Source: CAZTVF01 sp964616985
GTDB taxonomy: Bacteria > Planctomycetota > Phycisphaerae > SM23-33
Assembly: GCA_964616985.1 (NCBI GenBank)
Contig: CAZTVF010000040.1
Coordinates: 1 to 40,955 of the forward strand
DNA length: 40,955 nucleotides
Direction of reading: 5' to 3'
The position numbers and the translations under genes are program-made. This document shows, one piece after another, positions 1 through 8,212 of this stretch. The notes below the pieces were generated by a model, which saw nothing but the letters and a program-made list of their open reading frames with translations, ran no database searches and had not been told where the DNA came from. Each line of letters begins with the position of its first letter. Position 1 is the stretch's first letter.

Positions 1-40
1 CAGGCTCCAATGTCACTTGTTATTTATGCATCTCAGATTT

Positions 41-80
41 GAATCTGCGATTCCGCAATCCAAAATCCGAAATACTATTC
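41..80. repeat. Degenerate AATCC-word repeat
   Basis: A short AT-rich tract downstream of the J-domain gene with repeated words such as AATCCAAAATCCGAAAT. Similar words recur at 20278-20340, 9338-9366 and 38727-38756, all intergenic, whereas coding DNA here is strongly GC-rich. No function is visible. Confidence 0.4.
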
Positions 81-716
81 CTGATCCTTCTCGATCTTCT
101 TCTGCTCGCGCGGCAGGCGGGTGGGGCCGGGAAGGGCCCGGCGGAGGTGAAGGCCCAACTGCACGACCACCCAATAGATCTTGCGGCTGTTGATGATCAC
201 CAGCAGCGTCGCGGCCACCACCACTCCGTAGACGGCGATGGGGATCACGATCAGCACGATGACGTACAGAAGGTGGGAGTCGGGCTTGAACCATCTCACG
301 CCCAGTCGGGCCGCGTAGTACGCCACGATCAGCGCCAGGAACATCGCCACCAGCCAGGATACCAGGAACACTTTGGTCTCGTTGTGGCGGGCGTAGGTGA
401 TCCGCTGCGCGCCGGGGGCTGAGGGGTCGACGGCCTTGCCGCCGGGGAGGGAATCGACAAACCAGTCCGCCTGGGTGCGGGCGTAATCGCCGGGGGTGTA
501 ACGCTTCTGCTCCTCGGGGCGCATCCAGTTCCGCCACAAGGCCTGATACGCGTCGGTGACGCGACGAAACTCCTGCTCGGAGGCGTCGTCCGAGCGGTTC
601 ATATCGGGGTGGCACTTCAGCACGGCCTTGTGGTAGGCGATGCGGATCTGCTCCAGGCTCGCACCGATGGGCAGACCCAGAACTTCGTGCGGATCTTGCG
701 GTTTTTCCTCAGCCAT
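75..716 (-). CDS. Membrane-anchored J-domain (DnaJ-like) protein
   Basis: 213 residues. The N-terminus (about 9-68) is a J domain with the HPD tripeptide at 36-38 (context KCHPDMN), the motif that stimulates the ATPase of DnaK-type Hsp70s. After a polar linker come two hydrophobic segments at about 116-138 and 148-175, then a short, highly charged cytoplasmic-type tail. There is no G/F region, zinc-finger or substrate-binding domain, so this is a type III J protein that probably brings Hsp70 to the inner membrane; its client cannot be told from the sequence. The start was chosen because the J domain begins directly after it, although no good ribosome binding site is visible. It is followed downstream by a short AT-rich word repeat at 41-80. 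The J domain is certain; the role is inferred. Confidence 0.85.
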   Translation of the reverse strand: MAEEKPQDPHEVLGLPIGASLEQIRIAYHKAVLKCHPDMNRSDDASEQEFRRVTDAYQALWRNWMRPEEQKRYTPGDYARTQADWFVDSLPGGKAVDPSAPGAQRITYARHNETKVFLVSWLVAMFLALIVAYYAARLGVRWFKPDSHLLYVIVLIVIPIAVYGVVVAATLLVIINSRKIYWVVVQLGLHLRRALPGPTRLPREQKKIEKDQE

Positions 717-858
717 CTGGAAGTATTATGCCATAAACGCTTGTGATTCGAAGGGGAATTTCGCCCGCGCCACACAACCATTATCGGACAGCCAACCTGC
801 CGGGATGAGCCGCGCGTCTTCTTCCTGCCTGCGGCAGACAACCCGCGCACTCTCGGGT

Positions 859-880
859 GGGCGGCCTTTCCAGGCCGCCC
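859..880. repeat. GGCGGCC hairpin, intergenic
   Basis: Perfect 9-base-pair stem GGGCGGCCT / AGGCCGCCC with a TTCC loop, just past the stop of the membrane protein at 887 (minus strand). There is no U-tract, so it is a poor intrinsic terminator. The same core recurs at 18338-18360, 19571-19596 and 24643-24668, which points to a dispersed hairpin family. Confidence 0.55.
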
Positions 881-886
881 CCGCCT

Positions 887-1456
887 CTAACGCACCGCGA
901 AGGGCGCCGCGTGCGTCCCCGCCGGCAGGCCCACCCTCTGGGCCCACGTGCCCAGGGCTACGTCGATCGCCAGGTGCCCCGCCAGCAGCGCCGCCGCCGC
1001 GACGTGGATCGCACCCTCTCGCACACCTGACAGCACGACAACCGCCAGCACCAGCATGGCCGCCAACGCCAGGAGCATCTGCGAGATTCCCACTAGCCGG
1101 CGGCCAAACGGTCGCCGCTGCATCATCATTGCCGCGCCCACCCCCGTCGCAACCGCCAGCCCAATGGCGTAAGTCGCCCACAGCGCGCTCAACATCGTCA
1201 GCGGGATGAAGAACCGCCCCGCCAGCCACACCGCCACCACGGCCACGTGCAAGGCCGCCCATGCGATGGCCAAGCCCGCCGCCGTCCGCACATCGCCGCC
1301 GGCGACAACCGGATCGGGCGGGGCCGGGTCGATTACACGCTCAAACGGTAGCGATTGACCCCGAACGCTGCGGTACAGCCGTGCGAAGTGGATCAACGCC
1401 AGAACCCCGATCACCGATAGCACAATGAACAACACCGCCGGGAAAACTAGAGACAT
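887..1456 (-). CDS. Unknown multi-pass membrane protein
   Basis: 189 residues, not recognised. It has five or so hydrophobic stretches: about 2-25, 58-80, 84-108, 122-145 and 150-170. Short basic loops lie between them (for example MMQRRPFGRR around 111-120). The start is well supported by a strong Shine-Dalgarno run (GGAGGAGGTGG) just upstream on the minus strand. There are no charged motifs typical of transporters or enzymes. The 170 bases between it and the J-domain gene hold the hairpin at 859-880. Codon use matches its neighbours, so it is probably a real gene of unknown role in the inner membrane. Confidence 0.65.
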   Translation of the reverse strand: MSLVFPAVLFIVLSVIGVLALIHFARLYRSVRGQSLPFERVIDPAPPDPVVAGGDVRTAAGLAIAWAALHVAVVAVWLAGRFFIPLTMLSALWATYAIGLAVATGVGAAMMMQRRPFGRRLVGISQMLLALAAMLVLAVVVLSGVREGAIHVAAAALLAGHLAIDVALGTWAQRVGLPAGTHAAPFAVR

Positions 1457-1497
1457 CCGCCACCTCCTCCCTAGATCATTCTAGACAGGCCGACAAC

Positions 1498-1592
1498 GGC
1501 ACCATCAGGTGCCATGCCGAATCGTCGCAGCCTGTGACGCGCCGTCATGTCCTTGCGAGCATGCCGGCGCGAGTACGCTTCGGCATGGCACC
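1498..1592. repeat. Inverted repeat around the pseudopilin relic
   Basis: A 17-base arm at 1508-1524 (GGTGCCATGCCGAATCG) is repeated inverted at 1576-1592 with one mismatch. The left arm also forms a small hairpin of its own with 1498-1503 (GGCACC / GGTGCC). The element lies immediately before the recognisable pseudopilin-like residues of the relic. Confidence 0.5.
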
Positions 1593-1749
1593 GGCATCCC
1601 ACTTTCCGAAATTTCCCATCAACCCGTTCAACAACAGCAGTTCCGTCGCCACTGGCGGCACGGCCGGCAACGGCTCCACCGCCGGGTGGTGGTACGACCC
1701 CAGCACCGGCAAGATCCTCGCCAACGACGCCGCACATACAGGGCTGTAG
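1534..1749 (+). pseudogene. Relic of a type II secretion-type pseudopilin C-terminus
   Basis: An open stretch whose last ~50 residues read like the end of a GspG/type IV pilin-like protein: FPKFPINPFN, then a Gly/Ser/Thr run, then GWWYDPSTGKILAND and a stop. In planctomycete pseudopilins this end follows a long helical N-terminus with a prepilin peptidase site. Here no such N-terminus exists: the residues before it (MTRRHVLASMPARVRF) look non-coding and include one arm of an inverted repeat (1576-1592). I read it as a truncated remnant carried or cut by a repeat or recombination event. Being a true small gene is possible but unlikely. The family assignment rests on remembered motif shape only. 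Confidence 0.45.
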
Positions 1750-1814
1750 CCGCTCTGCCGGGCTACGTGGATTGTTCGCGGTGCATGGTTCACTGAAGTG
1801 ACCGTGCCTACTGA

Positions 1815-2783
1815 CTACCGGCTTCTGTACAGCATGTGCTGGGCGACGCCGAGGCGCTGGATGGCGGGGAGGATCTCCTGGTAGAAGCGGGTGCCGTCGC
1901 CATGATAGCCGGCCGTGGGCGCCACGCCCGGAACGTGCACCGCCCAGTAGCGGTTGAAAATCGTCATGAACAGTTCGCGGAGGTACTTGCTGGCCATTGA
2001 CGCCAGGGCCACGGGCAGGTGGGCCTGCTCGCACTCGACCTGGAAATGGATCTCGGCCCAGCGGTCGCCGTCGGTGACCAGGTACGCGCTGTAGTCGTCG
2101 CGCTCCTCGATCACCCGGAATTTGCAGCCCTCGAACACCCGCTCCAGCGTCGGCAGGTAGTACACCCGCCCGCCCTGATGATCGACATAGATTCGCACGC
2201 CGCCGCCCGCGAACCGCTGCCACAGGTGCATCAACTGCCGGCAGGTGATGTCCACCAGCAGCGTGGACTTGTTGTTCGTGGCCTGGATGATGCGGTTGAA
2301 CTCGCCCTCGAAGACGGTCTCGCTGCGGATCAACTCCAGCTTCACGCCCGTCCGCGACATGGCCACCGACAGCGCGTTGGAGATCAGCGCCAGGTCCACG
2401 GGCGTCACGCACGTCGGCAGGGGCAGATCATCCTGGCCGTACCAGGCATACTGGGCCTTGTGCTCCAGGGCGGCCGGCGAGATGGCGGCCAGCAGTTCGC
2501 ACAAGTTCGAGGCCAGGCAGCCCTGAGTGCGGAGCATCGCCAGCACGCCTCGCTCAAGGTTCTCCAGCCCCACCGCCCCGCGCAGGCCGCCGTAGAGCTG
2601 CTTGCTGTCGCCGATGGCCAGGGTGCTCTTTCGCTTGGAGACCTTCCGCGTGACGGTGCCCGAGAGCATCTTCCACAGCGACGTGCCCGCATGCTCGTCC
2701 GGCAGCGAGAACGCGGTGGCCGAGACCACCAGCGGCCCCAGCACCGGGCCGAATCCCGCTTCATCTATTCCCGCAATGATCAT
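1815..2783 (-). CDS. RNase HII-like nuclease (RNase H fold)
   Basis: 322 residues. The N-terminus has the RNase HII/HIII signature GIDEAGFGPVLGPLV (catalytic Asp7, Glu8) and a DSK tripeptide at 59-61. A further Asp at 201 (YVDHQGGR) and the helix ASMASKYLREL at about 261-271 match the later acidic residue and the ASI.AK.xR helix of the family. RNase HII removes ribonucleotides and RNA of RNA-DNA hybrids in the cytoplasm. The protein is longer than a normal RNase HII (about 200) owing to a central insertion of about 100 residues (roughly 70-175), so it is a divergent form and activity is inferred. The start directly precedes the catalytic strand. It is divergent from manC. Confidence 0.7.
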   Translation of the reverse strand: MIIAGIDEAGFGPVLGPLVVSATAFSLPDEHAGTSLWKMLSGTVTRKVSKRKSTLAIGDSKQLYGGLRGAVGLENLERGVLAMLRTQGCLASNLCELLAAISPAALEHKAQYAWYGQDDLPLPTCVTPVDLALISNALSVAMSRTGVKLELIRSETVFEGEFNRIIQATNNKSTLLVDITCRQLMHLWQRFAGGGVRIYVDHQGGRVYYLPTLERVFEGCKFRVIEERDDYSAYLVTDGDRWAEIHFQVECEQAHLPVALASMASKYLRELFMTIFNRYWAVHVPGVAPTAGYHGDGTRFYQEILPAIQRLGVAQHMLYRSR

Positions 2784-2919
2784 GCATGCTCCTTTGGGTC
2801 TCCATGGGGCTCAGCCTAGCGTTCGTCCGCGGCCAAAACAAGGTCTGGGCACCCGCGGCGGGCGATGGGAATTCCGCGTCGGCATTTGTTCTTTGCAGGA
2901 AACCCAGGATGAATGCCGA

Positions 2920-2992
2920 TATAATTCGCCATAACTATAAGGTAAGACGTCGCGGCCGAGGGCTCGGTGCGGCGTGCGCACACGCCTAGGAG
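2920..2992 (+). promoter_or_regulatory. Possible manC promoter and leader hairpins
   Basis: TATAAT at 2920-2925 is a perfect -10 hexamer, but only a weak -35 is seen upstream (TTTGCA at 2892, spacing too long). The leader then has two small hairpins, CCGAG/CTCGG at 2956-2967 and GGCGTG/CACGCC at 2971-2986. The second abuts the AGGAG ribosome binding site of manC. Confidence 0.35.
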
Positions 2993-2998
2993 ATTCGA

Positions 2999-4072
2999 AT
3001 GCGATATGCGATCATCATGGCCGGCGGAGCAGGCACAAGGCTTTGGCCGCTGAGCCGCGTCAAGCGTCCCAAGCAGCTGATCCCGCTGCTGGGGCATAAG
3101 AACCTGCTGGAGCTCGCCGTCGAGCGCCTCTCGGGGCTGTTCGAGAACAAGAACATCTGGGTCATCACCAACGCCGAGTATGCCGACCAGGTCGCCAAGG
3201 CCCTGCCGCAGCTGCCGCGGGGCAATATCATCGGCGAGCCCGAAGGCCGCGACACCGCCAACGCCGTCGCCCTGGCCACCGAGATCGTCGCGGCCAAGAA
3301 CCCCGACGCCACCGTCGGCGTGTTCTCGGCCGACCACGTCATCCGCCCCGTCGAGTGCTTCGCCGAGAGCGTCAACGCCGCCTTCGCCGCCGCCGAGAAG
3401 GCCCCCGAGGCCCTGCTGACATTCGGCATCCGCCCGACCTGGCCGCACACGGGGCTGGGCTACGTCCACTGCGGCAAGACGATGCAGGACGGCGTGCACG
3501 AGGTCCTGGGCTTCAAGGAAAAACCCGACCACCAGACCGCCCGCCGCTATGTCGAGAGCGGGCAGTATTTCTGGAACAGCGGCATGTTCGTCTGGAAGGT
3601 GCGCACCATCCGCAAGAGCCTCGAGGAATTCCTTCCCGAGAGCATGCGGAAGCTCGCCCCCGTCACCGAGGCCATCAAGGCCGGGCAGGACATTACCCCC
3701 CTGCTGGCCAAGATCTACCCCACGCTGGAGAAGATCAGCATCGACTTTGCCGTCATGGAAAAGGCCCGCAAGGTCATGATGGTCGAGCTCAAGTGCGAGT
3801 GGCTGGACGTGGGCAGCTGGCCCGCCCTGGAGAGCGTGAGCGAACTGGACGAACAGGGCAACGTCGTCGTGGCCCCCAACGCCTTCCTGCTCGACAGCCT
3901 CCGCAACATCGTCGTCAGCGAGAACGACCACCTGCTGGCCGTGCTGGGCATGGACGACTGCATCATCGTCCACTCCGCCGACGCGACGCTGGTATGTTCC
4001 AAGAGCGACTCGCAGCGTCTCAAGGACCTCGTCGGCCTCATCGCCCGCCAGTACGGGCCGAAGTACGTTTGA
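2999..4072 (+). CDS. manC: Mannose-1-phosphate guanylyltransferase
   Basis: 357 residues, the normal size for the single-domain GMP type. It makes GDP-mannose from GTP and mannose-1-phosphate in the cytoplasm, for polysaccharide and glycan synthesis. The nucleotide-binding signature GGAGTRLWPLSR lies at 9-20. SADHVI (metal and nucleotide site), FWNSGMFVWK and SIDFAVMEKA are in the expected order. No C-terminal phosphomannose isomerase (cupin) domain follows, unlike bifunctional ManC/AlgA. The start has AGGAG seven bases upstream. ruvX starts one base after its stop, so the two are translated from one message, though their roles do not connect. Confidence 0.92.
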   Translation: MRYAIIMAGGAGTRLWPLSRVKRPKQLIPLLGHKNLLELAVERLSGLFENKNIWVITNAEYADQVAKALPQLPRGNIIGEPEGRDTANAVALATEIVAAKNPDATVGVFSADHVIRPVECFAESVNAAFAAAEKAPEALLTFGIRPTWPHTGLGYVHCGKTMQDGVHEVLGFKEKPDHQTARRYVESGQYFWNSGMFVWKVRTIRKSLEEFLPESMRKLAPVTEAIKAGQDITPLLAKIYPTLEKISIDFAVMEKARKVMMVELKCEWLDVGSWPALESVSELDEQGNVVVAPNAFLLDSLRNIVVSENDHLLAVLGMDDCIIVHSADATLVCSKSDSQRLKDLVGLIARQYGPKYV

Positions 4073-4073
4073 C

Positions 4074-4520
4074 ATGGCCGCCAATCGCTGGCTGGGAATC
4101 GATTTCGGATCGGTGCGGATTGGCGTGGCGTTCGGGGCGGTGTCGCCGGGCATCGCCTCGCCGCTGGAGACCATCCCGGCCAGTCCGCCCGCCGCCGCCA
4201 TCGCGCGGATCTGCCAGATCGCCAGCGACTACCGGGCCGAGGGCATCGTCATCGGCCTGCCCCTGAACATGGACGACAGCGAAGGCCCTCAGGCCAAGCT
4301 CACTCGCCAATGGGCCGCCGGCCTGGCCGCCGCGACCCCCCTGGAGATTCGCTTCTGGGATGAGCGTCTCAGCAGCTTCACCGCCGACCAGGCCCTCGCC
4401 GGCCACCTCACGCGAAAGAAGAAGAAGGCCCGCCAGGACGCCCTCGCCGCCGCCGTGCTGCTGCAGGACTTCCTGACACGCGGGTTCAAAGCAAAAGACG
4501 CGGAGACGGAAGAGATATGA
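4074..4520 (+). CDS. ruvX: Putative pre-16S rRNA nuclease, RuvX/YqgF family
   Basis: 148 residues with an RNase H-like fold. The catalytic acids are in place: Asp10 in GIDFGSVRIGVAF, Glu97 in DERLSS, and Asp122 before the C-terminal helix. The GLPLNMDDSEG loop at 61-71 is typical. E. coli YqgF matures the 5' end of 16S rRNA; it was earlier proposed as a Holliday junction resolvase. The gene starts one base after the manC stop, so it relies on coupling with manC. The KKKKAR stretch at 115-120 precedes the last acid, as in relatives. Confidence 0.9.
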   Translation: MAANRWLGIDFGSVRIGVAFGAVSPGIASPLETIPASPPAAAIARICQIASDYRAEGIVIGLPLNMDDSEGPQAKLTRQWAAGLAAATPLEIRFWDERLSSFTADQALAGHLTRKKKKARQDALAAAVLLQDFLTRGFKAKDAETEEI

Positions 4521-4541
4521 TCACCCGAACCGCGGTGATCA
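4518..4541. terminator. Hairpin between convergent ruvX and trmO
   Basis: Perfect 8-base-pair stem TGATCACC / GGTGATCA with an 8-base loop, overlapping the ruvX stop. The U-tract is missing, so this is a possible bidirectional pause or end point rather than a classical terminator. Confidence 0.4.
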
Positions 4542-4560
4542 GGGTGCCACGCCCCCTCGG

Positions 4561-5049
4561 TTACTTCTTCTTCCCCTTCCACGCCTTCTGCGAGGGGATG
4601 CGGTGTTCCAGCCACCCGGCCCAGGCGTCTTCATAGCTGTCGTAGCGGGGGACGTATGGCTTGATGTCGATTAATTCGACGCCATCGAGCATGTCCACCC
4701 CCACCACGTGCAGCGTGCAGCCATGCACCTTGGTGAGCTTCACACACGCCATGCCTATGGCATTGGGGCGAATGGGCGACCGGATTGCGAACACGCCGCG
4801 CGGCAGGCCGTCCAGCCGCGGGATGATCATCATCTCGATCTTCTGCGAACGCGGCATCAGGTACAGCAGCCAGATGCGGTCGAAGCCGTCCAGGTCCGTC
4901 AGGCCCTGGGAGAACTGCGGCAGCATGGCCACCGTCCCGACCGCATCGCTGGCGGTGCCCTGGATGGGCAGTTGGTCCATCGTCTTGAACGGGGTGTGGA
5001 TGTGGCCCAGGACCGTGAGCTGGCTCTGATGTTTCTTGTCGTCCGGCAT
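4561..5049 (-). CDS. trmO: tRNA N6-threonylcarbamoyladenosine methyltransferase-like (TrmO/TsaA)
   Basis: 162 residues. TrmO uses SAM to methylate t6A37 in tRNA-Thr. The family core is present: a small beta barrel with GHIHTPF near the N-terminus, the signature SPIRPNAIGMACVKL, then the strand DGVELIDIKPYVPRYDS. The reading frame stays open to about 5373, but the added N-terminal sequence is Arg/Ser/Pro-rich shadow. The ATG at 5049 has GGAG eight bases upstream and gives the family length, so it was chosen. It ends in a Lys-rich tail. It is convergent with ruvX. Confidence 0.85.
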   Translation of the reverse strand: MPDDKKHQSQLTVLGHIHTPFKTMDQLPIQGTASDAVGTVAMLPQFSQGLTDLDGFDRIWLLYLMPRSQKIEMMIIPRLDGLPRGVFAIRSPIRPNAIGMACVKLTKVHGCTLHVVGVDMLDGVELIDIKPYVPRYDSYEDAWAGWLEHRIPSQKAWKGKKK

Positions 5050-5224
5050 CGGGAGGTCTCCGTGGAGATGAAGTATACCGACACGCACGGCCGACGGCAA
5101 AGGGATGCCTCCGCTATCCCAGGCGAGGCCACGAAAGGCAACCGGGCATCGCCGGCCCCTCAGCGGGGGCTCGTGCGATGCCCGGATGACAATGGCAACG
5201 CCTGCGACGGCGCGGTCGTCTTGT

Positions 5225-5584
5225 TTACTTGTCGTCCTTGGCGTGCTTGCGGCGCTCGGCCTGGAACTCCTTGAGCTTCTCGAGCTGCTCGGCGGTGAGG
5301 ACCTTCTTGGCCTCCTCGACGGCGGCCTTCCAAATCTCAAGCTTGGCGGACTTGTCCGCCGCGGCTTGGGCATCGCTATGGGCCTTCTTGAAGATCTCCT
5401 TGATCTTGGTTTTCTGCTCGTCAGTGAGGTTCAGCTTGGCCAGGGCGGCCTTGAACTTCTCATGCCTCAACGCCTTCTTCTCGCCCTTGGCGTCGCCCGT
5501 GCCGGCGGCCTCGTCCGCGCGGGCCAGGTTGGCCATTCCACCGATCAACGCCGCCACGAATGCCGCGATCAAAACATGCTTCAT
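5225..5584 (-). CDS. Small secreted helical protein, Spy/CpxP-like
   Basis: 119 residues. A signal peptide (MKHVLIAAFVAALIGGMANLARA) is followed by a Lys/Glu/Ala-rich, almost fully helical mature part. Two LT-x-x-Q motifs (LTDEQKTKIKE at about 53-63 and LTAEQLEKLKEF at about 96-107) are the mark of the LTXXQ/Spy family of periplasmic chaperone-like or metal-binding proteins. Such proteins are often stress-induced; here no linked regulator is visible. An AGGAG site precedes the ATG. It is divergent from the LRR gene at 5731. Family membership is by motif only, and function is inferred. Confidence 0.7.
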   Translation of the reverse strand: MKHVLIAAFVAALIGGMANLARADEAAGTGDAKGEKKALRHEKFKAALAKLNLTDEQKTKIKEIFKKAHSDAQAAADKSAKLEIWKAAVEEAKKVLTAEQLEKLKEFQAERRKHAKDDK

Positions 5585-5730
5585 CGGTTTCTCCTGTATC
5601 TCGGTTCTGGTTTCCCTTGGAAGGCTTCTGGTGTGTCTAACGCAGAAGGCGGCGCTGTATTGCAGGCGGCGGCCGCGTTACAATCCATTGGGCTGATTTT
5701 GTTCTGCTTTGTCCCTGCCAGGAGAGCACC

Positions 5731-8172
5731 ATGAACCGCCGTAACCTTATCGTCGTTGCCCTGCTGGGTGCCGCCGTCGCCCTGGCGTACGCCGAGACCC
5801 CCGAGGAAGCGTTCAACGCGCAGTTCGGCGAGGAGACCAAGAAGGTCCTCGCCTCCGGCAGCGCGAAGGAAATCGCGGCGCTGGCCGGGCGAATCTTTCT
5901 CGCCGTCGACGCGGCCAAGGACAGCCCCAAGCTGCAGCGGCTGCTGTGCGAGAAGGCCTACGACCTGGGCCAGCGGAACTTCGCGGGCTATGGCACGGCC
6001 TTGGCGGCGTTGCGGCAGCTGGGCGAGATCGATCCCCAGCTCAAGCCCCAGTGCATGGACCGCACGTTACAGCTGGCCACGCGGTGGTACAACGAGGGAC
6101 GCAAGGAAGACCGTGGGCCCGCGGCCGAGGCCCTCATCGGCCTGCTGGCGCCGCAGGCACAGCAGAAGGCCGCGGCCGGCGACTGGAACGAGGCGGTGAG
6201 ACTCTACCGTCAGGCGGCCGGCTACGCCGAGACCGTCCGCTCGCCGCGCAAGGACGACATCCAGGCGAAGCTCGCCCGCTGCGTGGGGATGCAGTCGGCC
6301 CTGGCGCGGGCCGAGCCGCTCCGCGCGAAGTACTTCGCCAATGCCTCCGAATACAACGTGGCCAACCAGCTGGTGCAGATATACACCGTCGAGCTGGATC
6401 AGCCGCACGAGGCGGCCAAGTTCGTCGAGCACGCCGCCGACGACACGTACCGTGCGAACGTGCCGCTGGCGGCCATGGACGCCAACACGCTCAAGCCCGC
6501 GCAGAAGCTGGAACTGGGCACGTGGTACCGGACGCTGACGAAGACGGCCCCGCCGTTCGCCAAGGCCCCGCTGCTTCGCCGCGCCCGCATGTACTTCCAG
6601 ATGTACCAGGCGTCGCAGGCGGCCGAGTCGCCCGAGGCAGCCAAGGCCCGCGAGGCGTTGGAGTCGATCGTGCCCGAATTGACCAAGCTGGACCCGACGA
6701 CCGAGCCCCTGCCGGCCACTCGCCCCGCGGGCGGCGGCACGGCGACGACGCAGGCGGCGTCGGCCCCGGCGGCCTGGCAGCCGAGCGAGCCGCTGCTGGC
6801 CTACATTCAGCAGCGCGACCAGCTATCGCCCGAGGCCCGCATGGAGACGGTCACGCGGGCCCTGGCGACCTACAACGGCGGCAAGCCGCTGTTCGGCATC
6901 CACAGCATCGACGGCCCCGAGGGGCCCGTCGCGGTCACCTTCCTCGGTTGCCCGGGCCTCAAGCGTATCGAGCCGCTGCACGGCCTGAAGCTTCAATCAC
7001 TCATCGTGTACAACTGCGGCAACCTGGTGGCCCTCGACGGCATCCAGGGCCTGCCGCTGAAGGAACTGTGCGTGGTGGGCTGCCGGAACCTTCGCGGCGA
7101 CCTGTTCCCGCTCAGGGGCATGCCGCTGACGCGGCTGGAACTCGCCTGGGACGACGTGGGCAGCCTGGACGGCATCGAGGACGCCCCGCTGACGGAGGTC
7201 ATGCTCGCCGGGTGCAAGAACCTCCGCGGCGACCTGTCGGCGTTGAAGGGCGCTCCGGTCGCCCGGCTGTACCTGGGGCGGCGAGGCGGGGGCTCGTGCG
7301 AGAACCTCGCCAGCCTGTCCGGCATCGAGGAACTGCCGCTGGTGGAACTTAGCCTGGTCGGCTGCAAGGGTCTGCAGGGCAACCTGACGGCACTCAAGGG
7401 GCTCAAGACGCTGGCGGTGCTGGACATCGCCGGCTGCGATGGCCTGACGTCGCTGGAGGGGCTGGGCGGCCTGCCTCTGACCGAGCTCTATATGGAGGGC
7501 TGCAAGAAGATCGCCGGCGACCTGACGGCGCTGCACGGCACGAAGATCACAAAGCTGTACCTGGGCGATCACGGCATGGGCGGCTGCGATGAGATCGTCA
7601 GCCTCAAGGGCGTCGACGAGTTGCCGCTGACGGAGCTGGGGCTCGTCGGTTGCCGCAACCTCCGCGCGGACCTGGGCATCCTCAAGAACACGAAGCTCAA
7701 GCGGCTGCTGCTGGGCGGGTGCGAAAACCTGGTGAACCTCGTGGCCCTCAAGGACCTGCCCCTGGAGGAGCTTGACCTGTCCGACCACAAGAACCTCCGC
7801 GACCTGTCGTCGCTGAAGGGCTTCAAGCTGACCAAGCTCAACCTCCGCGGGTGCGAGAGCATCGCGATCCTCAAGGGCATCGAGGACATGCCGCTGGTGG
7901 AACTGAACATGGACAACTGCAAGGCCCTCGGCGGCGACCTGACGGCCCTGAAGAACATGAAGCTCACGAAGCTGTCGATCCGCAACTGCGAAAACCTCTC
8001 GAGCCTCGCGGGCATCTTCGACATGCCGCTGACCGAGCTGTACCTCAACGGCTGCAAGAAGATCAACCCCAAGGACCTCCAGAACCTCAAGCGCATCGCC
8101 ACGCTCAAACGCCTGCAGACCGGCAACGGCAAGCTCGACAGCGAGATCCTCGACGCCATCAGCGAAAAGTAG
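5731..8172 (+). CDS. Exported leucine-rich-repeat protein with helical N-terminal region
   Basis: 813 residues. A signal peptide ending AYA (residue 21) is followed by an Ala-rich helical region (about 25-320) that looks TPR-like, with alternating short amphipathic helices. A Pro/Ala/Thr linker (about 325-350) comes next. From about 389 to 780 there are some 17 half-repeats of ~23 residues. They alternate GIExLPLxELxLxGCKNL with GDLxALKGxxLTKLxL, an LRR with a conserved Cys in the asparagine-ladder position (NC, GC). Such LRRs form solenoids for protein binding and are abundant in planctomycetes. No membrane anchor or enzyme domain is seen, so it is likely a periplasmic or secreted binding protein. 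AGGAG lies before the ATG. Nearly identical repeat DNA suggests growth by internal duplication. Confidence 0.8.
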   Translation: MNRRNLIVVALLGAAVALAYAETPEEAFNAQFGEETKKVLASGSAKEIAALAGRIFLAVDAAKDSPKLQRLLCEKAYDLGQRNFAGYGTALAALRQLGEIDPQLKPQCMDRTLQLATRWYNEGRKEDRGPAAEALIGLLAPQAQQKAAAGDWNEAVRLYRQAAGYAETVRSPRKDDIQAKLARCVGMQSALARAEPLRAKYFANASEYNVANQLVQIYTVELDQPHEAAKFVEHAADDTYRANVPLAAMDANTLKPAQKLELGTWYRTLTKTAPPFAKAPLLRRARMYFQMYQASQAAESPEAAKAREALESIVPELTKLDPTTEPLPATRPAGGGTATTQAASAPAAWQPSEPLLAYIQQRDQLSPEARMETVTRALATYNGGKPLFGIHSIDGPEGPVAVTFLGCPGLKRIEPLHGLKLQSLIVYNCGNLVALDGIQGLPLKELCVVGCRNLRGDLFPLRGMPLTRLELAWDDVGSLDGIEDAPLTEVMLAGCKNLRGDLSALKGAPVARLYLGRRGGGSCENLASLSGIEELPLVELSLVGCKGLQGNLTALKGLKTLAVLDIAGCDGLTSLEGLGGLPLTELYMEGCKKIAGDLTALHGTKITKLYLGDHGMGGCDEIVSLKGVDELPLTELGLVGCRNLRADLGILKNTKLKRLLLGGCENLVNLVALKDLPLEELDLSDHKNLRDLSSLKGFKLTKLNLRGCESIAILKGIEDMPLVELNMDNCKALGGDLTALKNMKLTKLSIRNCENLSSLAGIFDMPLTELYLNGCKKINPKDLQNLKRIATLKRLQTGNGKLDSEILDAISEK

Positions 8173-8173
8173 G

Positions 8174-8212
8174 GTGTGCAGGTTCTGACGCGAAGCGGCA
8201 GGTTCTGCACAC
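8174..8212. repeat. Hairpin downstream of the LRR gene
   Basis: GTGTGCAG at 8174-8181 pairs perfectly with CTGCACAC at 8205-8212, and GCAGGTTCTG occurs twice within. No U-tract follows. It is a possible transcript end or an intergenic hairpin repeat. Confidence 0.35.

Noticed and set aside
1545..1793. Small minus-strand gene opposite the pseudopilin relic
   Set aside because: It has no ribosome binding site and no protein-like features; the plus-strand residues make better sense.
2816..4201. Long minus-strand open frame over manC
   Set aside because: It is antisense to a clear manC and has the Val/Gly/Asp-rich composition of a GC-rich shadow frame. The same holds for long antisense frames over iorA, dnaB, the histidine kinase and the sigma-54 activators.
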